A stretch of 64,000 nt of DNA from Mesorhizobium onobrychidis (GTDB taxonomy: Bacteria > Pseudomonadota > Alphaproteobacteria > Rhizobiales > Rhizobiaceae), in assembly GCF_024707545.1 (NCBI RefSeq), contig NZ_CP062229.1, forward strand, positions 5,065,501 to 5,129,500. The letters are read 5' to 3'. The notes beneath the pieces were generated by a model. That model had not been told where the DNA came from. It saw only the letters and a program-made list of their open reading frames with translations, and searched no databases. The translations under genes were made by a program, and so were the position numbers. Of this stretch, positions 41,405 through 49,809 are shown piece after piece; positions within the stretch are counted from its first letter, which is position 1; each line of letters begins with the position of its first letter.

Positions 41405-41854
41405 TTATTCCTGACGCACCCAAATCTGCGAGCGACCCAGCATTGAGACACCAATGTAGCCGCGCACGTTGAGCTTCTTGCCGCCTTTCGTCAGTTGGAT
41501 TTTGCTGCTGTAGACCTTACCGCTGTCGGGATCGAGGATGCGGCCGCCTGTATATTCGGCGCCGTCCTTCTTCAGGCCGGACAGGATCACCAGGCCGATG
41601 ACGGGCGCATTCTTCAAGGCGCCTTCGCACTTCGTACAGGCCGGGCTTTCGTTCGGGGCAAGGAAGACTTTTTCGATCTTGCCCTGCAAAGTGCCGTTCG
41701 ATTCCGTGATGCGGATCTGCGCCCTTGGCTTGCCGCTGACGTCGTCGACGTTCCTCCACAAGCCAACTGGCGAGGCATTATCCGCCCACGCTGCCGAGGA
41801 GAGTGCCGCCACCACCGTGAGCGTGATGACGGCAGATTGTTTCAGAATACGCAT
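41405..41854 (-). CDS. DUF2147 family exported protein
   Basis: 149 residues from ATG 41854 (GGAGAACATCGCA). Signal peptide: LKQSAVITLTVVAALSSAAWA. DUF2147 marks: PVGLWRNVDDVSGKPRAQIR, LQGKIEKVFL, CTKCEGALKNAPVIGL, YTGGRILDPDSGKVYSSKI, LNVRGYIGVSMLGRSQIWVR. The family is periplasmic and has no fixed biochemical function. It lies 80 bases downstream of the old-yellow-enzyme gene on the same strand. Confidence 0.88.
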   Translation of the reverse strand: MRILKQSAVITLTVVAALSSAAWADNASPVGLWRNVDDVSGKPRAQIRITESNGTLQGKIEKVFLAPNESPACTKCEGALKNAPVIGLVILSGLKKDGAEYTGGRILDPDSGKVYSSKIQLTKGGKKLNVRGYIGVSMLGRSQIWVRQE

Positions 41855-41934
41855 TGCGATGTTCTCCGAGAGGAATGGAGGTACTGCAGTTCGAAGCGGA
41901 ATGGTTGCCGCGCTAGGCACGGCCCTCCGATGGC

Positions 41935-43029
41935 TCACTGGCGATTTGAGGCGGCGATCGCGGGATAGTCGGTATAGCCAGCGGAGCCGCCGCCATAGAG
42001 CGTCGCCTGATCGAACATGGCCAGCGGCGCGCGCGTCTTCAGCCGTTCCACAAGATCGGGATTGGCGATGAACGGTCGCCCGAAGGCGAATAGGTCCGCC
42101 TTGCCCTCGGCGAGCCGCGACGCCGCGAGTTCGAGGTCATAGCCGTTATTGGCGATATAGGTGTTGTTGAAGCGCCGGCGGAGCGATCCGAAGTCGAACG
42201 GCGCGACATCGCGCGATCCGCCCGTGGCGCCCTCGACGACATGGATGTAGACGATGCCCAAAGCGTCAAGTTGATCGACGATAGAGTCGAACTGCGCCTG
42301 GGGGGCGCTGCTCGAGACGCCGTTGGCGGGCGAGATGGGCGAAATCCGGATGCCGGTGCGCTCAGCGCCGATCTCCTCGACCACCGCAGTCGCAACCTCC
42401 AGCATCAGCCGGGCGCGGTTCTCGACCGATCCGCCATAAGCATCCGTGCGGACGTTGGCGCCATCCTTGGCGAACTGGTCGAGCAGATAGCCATTGGCGC
42501 CGTGAATCTCGACGCCATCGAAGCCGGCCTCGATGGCGTTCGCGGATGCTTGTCGGAAATCGCTAATGATCCCCGGAAGCTCGTCGAGCTCCAGCGCGCG
42601 GGGGTCCGAAACGTTGACAAAGCCGTTGTTGACGAACGTCTTGGTCGCGGCCCGGATCGCCGAGGGCGCCACGGGCGCGGCGCCGTTCTCCTGCAGATCG
42701 ACGTGCGAGACGCGACCGACATGCCAGAGCTGCAGGAAAATCCGCCCGCCCTTGGCGTGCACGGCGGTCGTGACCTTGCGCCAGCCGTCGATCTGAGCCT
42801 GGGAGTAGATGCCGGGCGTGTCCTGGTAACCCTGTCCCTGCTGCGAGATCTGCGTGGCCTCGGAAATCAGCAGGCCGGCCGACGCGCGCTGGCCGTAATA
42901 CTCCGCGGCGAGATCGCCTGGAACGAAGCCCGGGCCAGCGCGATTGCGCGTCAGGGGCGCCATGACGATACGATTGGATAGGGTCAGCGAGCCGAGAGTA
43001 TAGGGCTCAAACAGCGTTGTGCTCGTCAC
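41935..43029 (-). CDS. Old yellow enzyme family alkene reductase
   Basis: 364 residues starting TSTTLFEPYTLGSLTLSNRI. FMN-binding barrel marks: MAPLTRNRAGPGFVPGDLAAEYYGQRASAGL, in which the AxxYYxQRA segment is typical; DGVEIHGANGYLLDQF (catalytic His-Asn pair HGAN), then ENRARLMLEV, and near the end FGRPFIANPDLVERLK. It reduces activated C=C bonds or nitro groups with NAD(P)H in the cytoplasm. It lies downstream of an SDR gene whose promoter faces a TetR gene, an arrangement like nem-type electrophile-response loci. Confidence 0.93.
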   Translation of the reverse strand: MTSTTLFEPYTLGSLTLSNRIVMAPLTRNRAGPGFVPGDLAAEYYGQRASAGLLISEATQISQQGQGYQDTPGIYSQAQIDGWRKVTTAVHAKGGRIFLQLWHVGRVSHVDLQENGAAPVAPSAIRAATKTFVNNGFVNVSDPRALELDELPGIISDFRQASANAIEAGFDGVEIHGANGYLLDQFAKDGANVRTDAYGGSVENRARLMLEVATAVVEEIGAERTGIRISPISPANGVSSSAPQAQFDSIVDQLDALGIVYIHVVEGATGGSRDVAPFDFGSLRRRFNNTYIANNGYDLELAASRLAEGKADLFAFGRPFIANPDLVERLKTRAPLAMFDQATLYGGGSAGYTDYPAIAASNRQ

Positions 43030-43090
43030 AGGTCACCTTTGTTTGTCCCTGCCGCGGCGGGGACGTTTGTCGAAATGGCTTCGTTGGTGC

Positions 43091-43879
43091 TCAGGCGACC
43101 GTGCGGTACCGCTCGGCGGGGTGTTCGTTCCGATAGTTCGGAAGCATGGCCTGGCGCGCGGCCTGAAGCGCGTCCCACTGCCCGGCATCGGGAAGCGGCG
43201 GGATGGTCACCGGTTCGCGGCGGTCGAAGCCGACCAGCGCCGCATCAACCAGATCGTCCACCTCCATCACGTTGGAAAGCGTGTTGACGTCGGCGCCGAC
43301 GTGTTCCCAGATCTCCGTTCGCGTCGTGGCGGGAAGCACGGCCTGGACGTAGACGCCCTTCGGCGCGAGCTCGAGGCTGAGTCCCTGCGACAGAAACAGC
43401 ACGAAGGCCTTGGTTGCGCCGTAGACCGTCATGCCGAACTCCGGCGCCAGGCCGACCACGGAGCCGATGTTGACGATCGCCCCTTCGCCGGCCGTCGCAA
43501 GACGCGGGGCCATGGCGCTGGCAAGCCGCAGAAGTGCGGTCGTGTTGAGCGCGACGAGCCGCGCGACGTCATCGGTGCTCTGCTCGATAAAGCTTCCGCC
43601 GATGGCCGTTCCGGCATTGTTGACGAGGATCCCGATGCGGGCGTCATCGCGCAGCCTCGTCTCTACCGTTGCAAGCTCGGCAGGCTGCGTAAGATCAGCC
43701 TGGATGATGTCGATCGCCACGCCATTTTCCTGACGCAGACGGGCCGCCAGAGCCTCCATTCGTGCCATATCACGGGCAACCAGCACGAGGTCGTGCCCGC
43801 GGCGCGCGAAGCGCTCGGCATAGGCGGCTCCGATGCCGGTGGAGGCGCCGGTTATGAGGACTGACGGAATGGTGGTCAT
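43091..43879 (-). CDS. Short-chain dehydrogenase/reductase
   Basis: 262 residues from ATG 43879 (GAGAAAAGAGC upstream). Cofactor loop: VLITGASTGIGAAYAERFAR. Other marks: LVNNAGTAIGGSF, VNIGSVVGLAPEFG, and the active-site Tyr and Lys in VYGATKAFVLFLSQGL. It oxidises or reduces an unknown carbonyl or alcohol with NAD(P)(H). It is first in a probable operon with the OYE gene and perhaps DUF2147, controlled by the divergent TetR protein through the paired operators at 43914-43956. Confidence 0.92.
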   Translation of the reverse strand: MTTIPSVLITGASTGIGAAYAERFARRGHDLVLVARDMARMEALAARLRQENGVAIDIIQADLTQPAELATVETRLRDDARIGILVNNAGTAIGGSFIEQSTDDVARLVALNTTALLRLASAMAPRLATAGEGAIVNIGSVVGLAPEFGMTVYGATKAFVLFLSQGLSLELAPKGVYVQAVLPATTRTEIWEHVGADVNTLSNVMEVDDLVDAALVGFDRREPVTIPPLPDAGQWDALQAARQAMLPNYRNEHPAERYRTVA

Positions 43880-43913
43880 GGCATTGCTCTTTTCTCTGAT
43901 GGAATCTATATTC

Positions 43914-43956
43914 ATGACGATCATCATGATTGCGGCTAAATATGATAACCATCATG
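43914..43956. promoter_or_regulatory. Two operator-like repeats for the TetR regulator
   Basis: ATGACGATCATCATG (43914-43928) and ATGATAACCATCATG (43942-43956) agree at 12 of 15 positions and start 28 bases apart. Both are part-palindromic (CATGAT or ATGAT..ATCAT). They lie between the divergent SDR and TetR genes. Confidence 0.6.
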
Positions 43957-43989
43957 TAAATGTCAACGGGGCCGGCGGAGAATTTTGAA

Positions 43990-44553
43990 ATGAAGGTCAG
44001 TCGAGAACAGATGGCGGAGAACCGTCGCCGAATTCTGGATGTTGCCAGCCGGCTGTTTCGCGACAAGGGGTTCGACGCGGTCAGCGTGGCGGAGGTGATG
44101 AAAGCCGCCGGGCTCACCCATGGCGGCTTCTATGGCCATTTCAGCTCGAAGGACGACCTGATCGCGCAGACCCTTGCCCATGTCCTCGCCGCGGACTCAA
44201 GCGGAGGGGGCGATCTTCGCGCTTATGTAGAGGCTTATCTTTCGCCCCGTCATCGCGATAACGCCGCCGGTGGTTGCCCGACGGCGGGCCTTGCCGCGGC
44301 CATTCGCCATCAGACCCCTGCTGCACGCTCGGCCATGACGGAAGGCCTTCGATCGCAGATCGACCGTATTGGCAAGGCGCTCCCGGAGTTGGATCCGGCA
44401 GACGGACGCCGCGCAGCGATCGGAAGCTGGGCAGCGATGGTGGGGGCAGTGATCCTCGCCCGGGCGATAGACGATCCCGCGCTTTCGGATGAAGTTCTGG
44501 AACAGACGCGTGCCTGGATCGATGCCGGGATCAGCCAAGTGTCTGCCGGCTAG
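43990..44553 (+). CDS. TetR-family regulator of the SDR/OYE operon
   Basis: 187 residues from ATG 43990 (GGAGAATTTTGAA upstream); the ATG at 43960 is in frame but poorer. The helix-turn-helix is RRRILDVASRLFRDKGFDAV then LTHGGFYGHFSSKDDLIAQT. The C-terminal ligand domain is of the small TetR_C type (GGCPTAGLAAAIRHQ, MVGAVILARAIDDPALSDEV). It is likely a repressor that releases the SDR/OYE genes when it binds an electrophile or similar inducer; this is inferred from the layout and operators. Confidence 0.92.
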   Translation: MKVSREQMAENRRRILDVASRLFRDKGFDAVSVAEVMKAAGLTHGGFYGHFSSKDDLIAQTLAHVLAADSSGGGDLRAYVEAYLSPRHRDNAAGGCPTAGLAAAIRHQTPAARSAMTEGLRSQIDRIGKALPELDPADGRRAAIGSWAAMVGAVILARAIDDPALSDEVLEQTRAWIDAGISQVSAG

Positions 44554-44739
44554 CGGTCTGCGGCAGGAGTGCTCTTGTCGAGAGCAATGCGGCCATCGGC
44601 GGTGGTTGGTGACTATCTTGGAGAATATCGCGCCGTAGCGTGCAATCAGCGGGGTTCGCGGACGGCTAAGGGCGCAGTGAGCGAGATTTTTGAGCGCCTG
44701 CCCGGCAAAAAGCCATCATCTCCGCTATGTCGGTCGGGC

Positions 44740-45255
44740 ATGACCGTTGCCAAAATCGAAAATTCCGATGCCCGATCAAACTTTAACAGGCGAATGCTAT
44801 TTAGGGCTGCCGGCCTTGCCGCGCTGGCCGGGCTTGCCGCTTGCGCCACTGTCCTGCCCACCGGCGAAGGTGCCGGTGTTTCCGCCTCCGCCGTCGGCAC
44901 GCTGGCGAGCATCCGCGCCTCAGCCGGTCTTGGACCGCTTGTCCCCGACCCTCAGCTCGAACAGGCAGCCCTGCAGCAGTCCGGCTATATGGCGCGCGGC
45001 GGCCGCATGACGCACACCAGCGGCTGGGGCAAGGGATTTGCCTCGCGCGTCAAGGGCAACGGCATTAGCGGTGCTGCCGCCGAAAACATCGCCGAGGGTC
45101 GTTTCGATCAGCAGAAGCTGTTCGACATCTGGATGCATTCGGCCGGCCACCGCCGCAACATGCTCGACCCGCGCTTCACCCGCTTCGGTCTGGCCTATGT
45201 GCGGGACGGCCGCGACAGCTCGCTACGCTACTGGAGCCTCGTTCTGGGAAAGTAG
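44740..45255 (+). CDS. CAP-domain (SCP-like) exported protein
   Basis: 171 residues from ATG 44740. It has a lipoprotein or Tat-like signal: FNRRMLFRAAGLAALAGLAAC, with the final Cys as possible lipid site. The CAP domain has SIRASAGLGPLVPDPQLEQA, GGRMTHTSGWGKGF, GAAAENIAEGRFD and WMHSAGHRRNMLDPRFTRFG, with the usual His/Glu cavity residues. Bacterial CAP proteins are envelope or secreted proteins of unknown reaction. The next gene, on the other strand, converges with it. Confidence 0.9.
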   Translation: MTVAKIENSDARSNFNRRMLFRAAGLAALAGLAACATVLPTGEGAGVSASAVGTLASIRASAGLGPLVPDPQLEQAALQQSGYMARGGRMTHTSGWGKGFASRVKGNGISGAAAENIAEGRFDQQKLFDIWMHSAGHRRNMLDPRFTRFGLAYVRDGRDSSLRYWSLVLGK

Positions 45256-45276
45256 GCCTGTCCCGCCACTCGTTCA

Positions 45277-46806
45277 TCAATCCATATGCGCGGCGGGACC
45301 GGCGGTCGGACCAGCCTTTGGCTTGCGCAGCAGGAAAACAAACGGGATGGCAAGCAGCGTCATCATCATCAGCAGCTTGAAGTCGTTGATGTAAGAGATC
45401 ATCATCGCTTGGATATTGACCATGCCGTCCACTTGGGAAAGCGCCGTCGGATCGCCGCCCGCCGCTGCCGGCGACGCCGCCCAGAGATTGGGATTGAACG
45501 GGTTGATGTAGGCTGAGAGCTCGGCATGGTTGACCTGCGTGTTGCGTACCAGAAGAACCGTCACCACCGATACGCCGATCGACGAGCCAAGATTGCGCAC
45601 CAGGCTGAATAACGCCGTGGCATCGGTGCGGAAGCGCGCGTCGAGCGTGGCGAAGGCCACGGTCGACAGCGGCACGAACACCATTCCCATTCCAAGGCCC
45701 TGGATGACGCCGGAGCTGAGGATGAGCCAGCTGTCCATCTGCGGTGAAAAGCTAGACATGGTGTAGAGCGATTGCGCGGTCAGGAGGAAGCCGATGACGA
45801 CGAGGATTCGGGCATCGACTTTGTGCATGATGCGGCCGACCAAGAGCATCGAAATCATCGTGCCGACGCCCCGTGGTCCCATAACGATACCGATGGTGAG
45901 GGTCGGATAGCCGAAGATGGTCGACAGCATTGGCGGTAGCAGCGCCATGCTCGCCAGAATGAGCACGCCCATGACAAAGATGAACGCCAGCCCGGTCACA
46001 AAATTGCGGTCGAGGAATATCTTCGGGTCGATGAAGGGCTGCTCCGCCGTCAACGTGTGAATGATGAACACCCAGAAGCCGGTGATGGAAAGACCGAGTT
46101 CGATCCATATCTCGACCGAGGAAAACCAGTCGACCTCGCCGCCGCGATCCAGCATCAGCTGCAGCGCGCCGACACCAAGCGAGAGCATGGCGAAGCCGAA
46201 GAAATCGAAGCTGCGTATCCGCCTTGCAACGGCCGGCAAGTAGGCGGCCATGCCAAGGAAGGCGATGATGCCGACCGGCAGGTTGATGAAGAACACCCAA
46301 CGCCAGTTGAAATTCTCGGTCAACCAGCCACCCAGAGTCGGGCCCAGGATCGGGCCCAGCATGATGCCGGCGCCCCATATGGCCATCGCCTGGCCGTGGC
46401 GTTCCTTGGGGTTGATGTCGAGCAGGAAGGTCTGCGACAGCGGCACGATCGCCGCGCCGAACACGCCTTGCATGAGGCGGAACAGCACCATGGTTTCAAG
46501 GCTCCATGCCAGACCGCACAGCATGGAGAAGATGGTGAAACCGACCGCCGCCATCAGAAACAGTTCCTTGCGGCCAAAGCGGTCGGCCAGCCAGCCGGTC
46601 ACCGGCGTCATGATCGCCGCGGCAACGATGTAGGAGGTCAACACCCAGTTGATGTTGTCGGGGGAAGCGCCGAGATCGCCGGTCATGGTCGGCAGCGCGA
46701 CGTTGGCGATCGTGGTGTCGAGCGCCTGCATGATCGTCGCCAGCATCAGTGCCACGGTGATCAGGCCGCGATGCGGCACTTCGCGAAAGGGTTCTGGCGT
46801 GCTCAT
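45277..46806 (-). CDS. emrB: EmrB/QacA-type (DHA2) multidrug efflux permease
   Basis: 509 residues with 14 membrane segments, the DHA2 pattern. Motif A is GWLADRFGRKELF. Motif C-like GAAIVPLSQTFLLDI and GPILGPTLGGWLTENFNWRW identify a drug:H+ antiporter. N-terminus: TVALMLATIMQALDTTIANV. It works in the inner membrane with the HlyD-type adaptor encoded 27 bases upstream, and probably with an outer-membrane TolC from elsewhere. It is the last gene of the marR-emrA-emrB operon. Confidence 0.95.
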   Translation of the reverse strand: MSTPEPFREVPHRGLITVALMLATIMQALDTTIANVALPTMTGDLGASPDNINWVLTSYIVAAAIMTPVTGWLADRFGRKELFLMAAVGFTIFSMLCGLAWSLETMVLFRLMQGVFGAAIVPLSQTFLLDINPKERHGQAMAIWGAGIMLGPILGPTLGGWLTENFNWRWVFFINLPVGIIAFLGMAAYLPAVARRIRSFDFFGFAMLSLGVGALQLMLDRGGEVDWFSSVEIWIELGLSITGFWVFIIHTLTAEQPFIDPKIFLDRNFVTGLAFIFVMGVLILASMALLPPMLSTIFGYPTLTIGIVMGPRGVGTMISMLLVGRIMHKVDARILVVIGFLLTAQSLYTMSSFSPQMDSWLILSSGVIQGLGMGMVFVPLSTVAFATLDARFRTDATALFSLVRNLGSSIGVSVVTVLLVRNTQVNHAELSAYINPFNPNLWAASPAAAGGDPTALSQVDGMVNIQAMMISYINDFKLLMMMTLLAIPFVFLLRKPKAGPTAGPAAHMD

Positions 46807-46833
46807 GATGTGGAACTTATGGAACGAGGTGGT

Positions 46834-48012
46834 CTATTGCGCCTCACCCGCCGTGGCGTGGCCGAAGATGCTCGGTAACCCGCGGGAGACGCCGGTATCC
46901 ACCGTGACGGTCGCGCTCATGCCGGTGCGCAGCGCCATCTTGGCGTCGGCATCGGCCAGTTGCAGGCGCACTGGAATGCGCTGGGTGACCTTGACCCAGT
47001 TGCCGGTGGCGTTCTGGGCGGGCAACAGCGAGAACTCGGCCCCCGTGCCGGCGCCGATCGCCTTGACCGTGGCTTCGAACGTCTTGCCAGGATAGGTGTC
47101 GACCACGATTTCGGCCTTCTGGCCGGGCTTCATATTGGTGAGCTGGGTTTCCTTGAAATTGGCGTCGATCCAGGTGTCGCCGGTCTCGACCAGCGAAAAC
47201 AGCGGCGTACCCGAGCCGACATACTGGCCGACCTTGAACGAGGCAGCCTGGCTGATGATGCCGTCGGCCGGCGCCGTGACCGTGGTCTGCGCCAAATCGT
47301 AAGCAGCCTTGTCGCGCGCAGCGAGCGCCGCCATCACGGTAGGATGCTTGTCGGTCTCGATATCGGGATTGCCGCCAAGCGCCGCCCTGGCGCTGAGGAT
47401 GCCCTGCTCGGCCGCGGCCAGTTGCTGCTTGGCCTTGTCGAGATCGTTCCTGGCCTCGTCCAGCGACGACTCGGCGTTGATGCCCTTGCGGGCAAGGTCG
47501 GCGGCCCGGTCGTATTGCGACTGCGCGTAGTCGACCTGGCTGGCGTCGGACTTCTCCTGCGCTACCGCCTGGCTAAAAGCCGCGCGCAGCTGCTCGACAT
47601 TGAGGCGCGCGCCGGCCACCGCCGCATCGGCCTGGGCCAGTGCGATCCGGTAGGGCTCGGGATCAATGGCGAACAGCACGTCGCCCTGCTTGACAGACTG
47701 GTTGTCGAAAATGTCGACCTGAACGATGCGGCCCGCCGTATCGGCGGCTATCGAGACCTTGGCCTGCTGCAGATTGGCGTTCTCGGTTTCCTGATAGCGG
47801 CCGCCGGTCACCCAGACGTAGCTGCCGCCGGCGATCAGTGCCACGGGGAGCGCAAACATCAAAAGGAAGCGGCCGGCACGGCGCTTCTTCTTCGGCGCCA
47901 CCGGCGCCGGTTCTACCTGCGGAGCGACCGTAACCGGAGTTGCCGCCGGCTGCGCGGGAGCTTCCATCTCGAGCTTGGTCGCGTTCTCACCTACCTTGGC
48001 TACCGCGTTCAT
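46834..48012 (-). CDS. emrA: EmrA-type membrane-fusion protein (HlyD family)
   Basis: 392 residues. There is a Pro/Ala-rich cytoplasmic start, one membrane segment (FLLMFALPVALIAGGSYVWV), then the lipoyl/hairpin region (VDIFDNQSVKQGDVLFAIDP, ANLQQAKVSIAADTAGRIV), and a beta-barrel (KVGQYVGSGTPLFSLVETGD). A long helical hairpin lies near 120-210. It links the inner-membrane pump to the outer membrane across the periplasm. The start overlaps the MarR stop (ATGA), so the genes are coupled. Confidence 0.95.
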   Translation of the reverse strand: MNAVAKVGENATKLEMEAPAQPAATPVTVAPQVEPAPVAPKKKRRAGRFLLMFALPVALIAGGSYVWVTGGRYQETENANLQQAKVSIAADTAGRIVQVDIFDNQSVKQGDVLFAIDPEPYRIALAQADAAVAGARLNVEQLRAAFSQAVAQEKSDASQVDYAQSQYDRAADLARKGINAESSLDEARNDLDKAKQQLAAAEQGILSARAALGGNPDIETDKHPTVMAALAARDKAAYDLAQTTVTAPADGIISQAASFKVGQYVGSGTPLFSLVETGDTWIDANFKETQLTNMKPGQKAEIVVDTYPGKTFEATVKAIGAGTGAEFSLLPAQNATGNWVKVTQRIPVRLQLADADAKMALRTGMSATVTVDTGVSRGLPSIFGHATAGEAQ

Positions 48013-48497
48013 GCTGCTGCGCCTTCTGTACCTTTGACTTTTTCGCAGGACGCCGTCTCGCAGTCCGCCAGGTTTTCGGCCATCGCCTCCAGACCCTTGA
48101 TCAGGATGCGGCGATCTCCAGGCGACACGCCGATCAGCGATTCTTCATAGACTTCGCCAGCAAGGCTCTTGATCTCTGCGTAGGCCTCGCTCGCTTTTGC
48201 GGTCGGAAAGATCATGCGGACGCGGCGGTCGGCGGCGTCGGAACGGCGCTCGATCCAGCCGCTCTCCTCCATGCGGTCGACCAGGCGCGAGACGCTGATC
48301 GGCTCGATCTCGAGAAGCTCGGCGAGCCGCGCTTGCGTGATGCCTTCTTCCTTGGCGACGCGGACCATAAGCCGCCATTGCGCCGAGGAAAGCCCGAGCC
48401 CGCTTGCCCTCGCCTCGAAGCGCTTGCGCATCAGGCGCTGCACGTCGTGGATCAAAAAGCCCAATCTGTCGATGCCGTCGGAAACCATGAGCGGCAT
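48009..48497 (-). CDS. MarR-family regulator of the efflux operon
   Basis: 162 residues. Winged helix: GLSSAQWRLMVRVAKEEGIT, then LAELLEIEPISVSRLVDRME, then the wing RRSDAADRRVRMIFPTAKAS. It is first in the operon, so it is likely an autoregulating repressor relieved by drugs or phenolic ligands, as in EmrR. The promoter just upstream has TATAAT at its -10 position on this strand (near 48502-48510). Confidence 0.92.
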   Translation of the reverse strand: MPLMVSDGIDRLGFLIHDVQRLMRKRFEARASGLGLSSAQWRLMVRVAKEEGITQARLAELLEIEPISVSRLVDRMEESGWIERRSDAADRRVRMIFPTAKASEAYAEIKSLAGEVYEESLIGVSPGDRRILIKGLEAMAENLADCETASCEKVKGTEGAAA

Positions 48498-48687
48498 ATA
48501 TTATAAGCGTGCTCATCATTCAAGGAGCCGTATTGTGCCAGAAGCCGGCAAGTGTGCATGACAGTCGTTCAGGGTCGCTCGCAAAATCGCGATTGAGCAG
48601 GCTGAAATCGACCGATGGTCGGTCGAATTTGCGCAATGCGCAATTTCGATCAAACTGACTGTGCAAGCAGACGGCACCATGACTCTG

Positions 48688-48733
48688 CCAATGCGAAGAC
48701 TGGGCCAATGCGAAGACTGGCCCATTGCGAGGA
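48688..48733. repeat. 17-bp direct repeats before the AraC gene
   Basis: CCAATGCGAAGACTGGG (48688-48704) and CCAATGCGAAGACTGGC (48705-48721) are adjacent, and CCATTGCGAGGAG follows as a partial third copy that also provides the ribosome site. They might be operators or a slipped duplication in the leader. Confidence 0.75.
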
Positions 48734-48738
48734 GACAT

Positions 48739-49572
48739 ATGAACCCGACCGAGAAAGCGCTGTGGTTCGTCGAAAGCCATCTGCCGGAAGCAGTCTCGCT
48801 CGACGATGTCGCCAAGAGCAGTGGCGTGTCGCGCTTTCACGTGACGCGGGCTTTCGGTGCGGCGACCGGCCGCTCGGTGATGGGCTACCTGCGTTCTCGC
48901 CGGCTGACCGAGGCGGCGCGCAGGCTCGCCGCCGGCGCACCGGACATTCTCTCGGTCGCGCTCGACGCCGGCTATGCCTCGCATGAGGCTTTCACCCGTG
49001 CCTTTCGCGACCAGTTCGGCACCACGCCGGAACTGGTGCGCGCGCAAGGCTCGCTCAAAAACCTCGATCTCGTGGAGCCGATCCTGATGGACCAATCCTT
49101 CCTCACCAATCTCGAGTCGCCGCGTTTCGAAACCAGCCGGCCGTTCCTCATCGCCGGTCTTGGCGAACGCTACAGTTGCGAAACCAGCGCCGGCATCCCG
49201 ATGCAGTGGCAAAGGTTCGGCCCCTATATCGGCAACATTCCGGGCGAGGTCGGCGACGTCGCCTATGGCGTCTGCGTCAACGGCGACGATGCAGGCAATT
49301 TCGACTATATCGCCGGCGTCGAGGTGTCCGATTTTTCGGACCTGCCGAAGGAGTTTTCGCGCGTACGCGTGCCGGCGCAGAAATTCGCTGTGTTCGCCCA
49401 TCGTGACCACATCTCGACCATCCGCCGCACGGTCAACACGATCTGGAACAAATGGCTGCCGGCCTCCGGGCACGAGGTCGCCGATGCGCCCGAATTCGAG
49501 CGCTACGGCCCCGAATTCGATCCGCGCAGCGGCAATGGCGGGTTGGAAATCTGGATACCAGTCAAGGCATGA
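48739..49572 (+). CDS. AraC-family regulator with GyrI-like ligand domain
   Basis: 277 residues from ATG 48739 (GAGGAGACAT). The DNA-binding domain comes first: VSLDDVAKSSGVSRFHVTRA and the second helix-turn-helix ILSVALDAGYASHEAFTRAF then FGTTPELVRA. The C-terminal 160 residues are the GyrI-like/effector-binding domain (FETSRPFLIAGLGERY, WQRFGPYIGNIPG, FDYIAGVEVSDF, GGLEIWIPVKA). This order is that of Rob/SoxS-like drug-responsive regulators. It is divergent from the marR-emrAB operon and may add a second control on drug efflux. Confidence 0.93.
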   Translation: MNPTEKALWFVESHLPEAVSLDDVAKSSGVSRFHVTRAFGAATGRSVMGYLRSRRLTEAARRLAAGAPDILSVALDAGYASHEAFTRAFRDQFGTTPELVRAQGSLKNLDLVEPILMDQSFLTNLESPRFETSRPFLIAGLGERYSCETSAGIPMQWQRFGPYIGNIPGEVGDVAYGVCVNGDDAGNFDYIAGVEVSDFSDLPKEFSRVRVPAQKFAVFAHRDHISTIRRTVNTIWNKWLPASGHEVADAPEFERYGPEFDPRSGNGGLEIWIPVKA

Positions 49573-49633
49573 GGAAGGGCCAGTTTTCAACTTGTGTTGG
49601 AGACTAGTGTCGAAGCCGGCTCCGCCTTATCTT

Positions 49634-49809
49634 GCCTTCTCCCCTTGTGGGAGAAGGTGGCCGAGCCCACGGGTCTTGCCTCCGGCAAGCCCGAGGACAG
49701 GCTTAGCTCGGTCGGATGAGGGTGCTCCAGCTTGGCCGCGACAGCACTCTGTCCAACACCCCTCTTCCGTCTCGGCGCTGCGCGCCGATCCACCTTCTCC
49801 CAAAAGGGG
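49634..49809. repeat. Palindromic repeat, family C copy 2, split by an IS4 element
   Basis: The element begins GCCTTCTCCCCTTGTGGGAG and should end with the reverse complement. The closing arm is broken at 49809 by an insertion sequence and resumes at 51338-51344 (AGAAGGG). The intact relative is at 16438-16586. Confidence 0.85.

Noticed and set aside
48520..49590. 356-codon frame opposite the AraC gene
   Set aside because: Shadow of the AraC coding region; the AraC frame has a clear start and domain structure.
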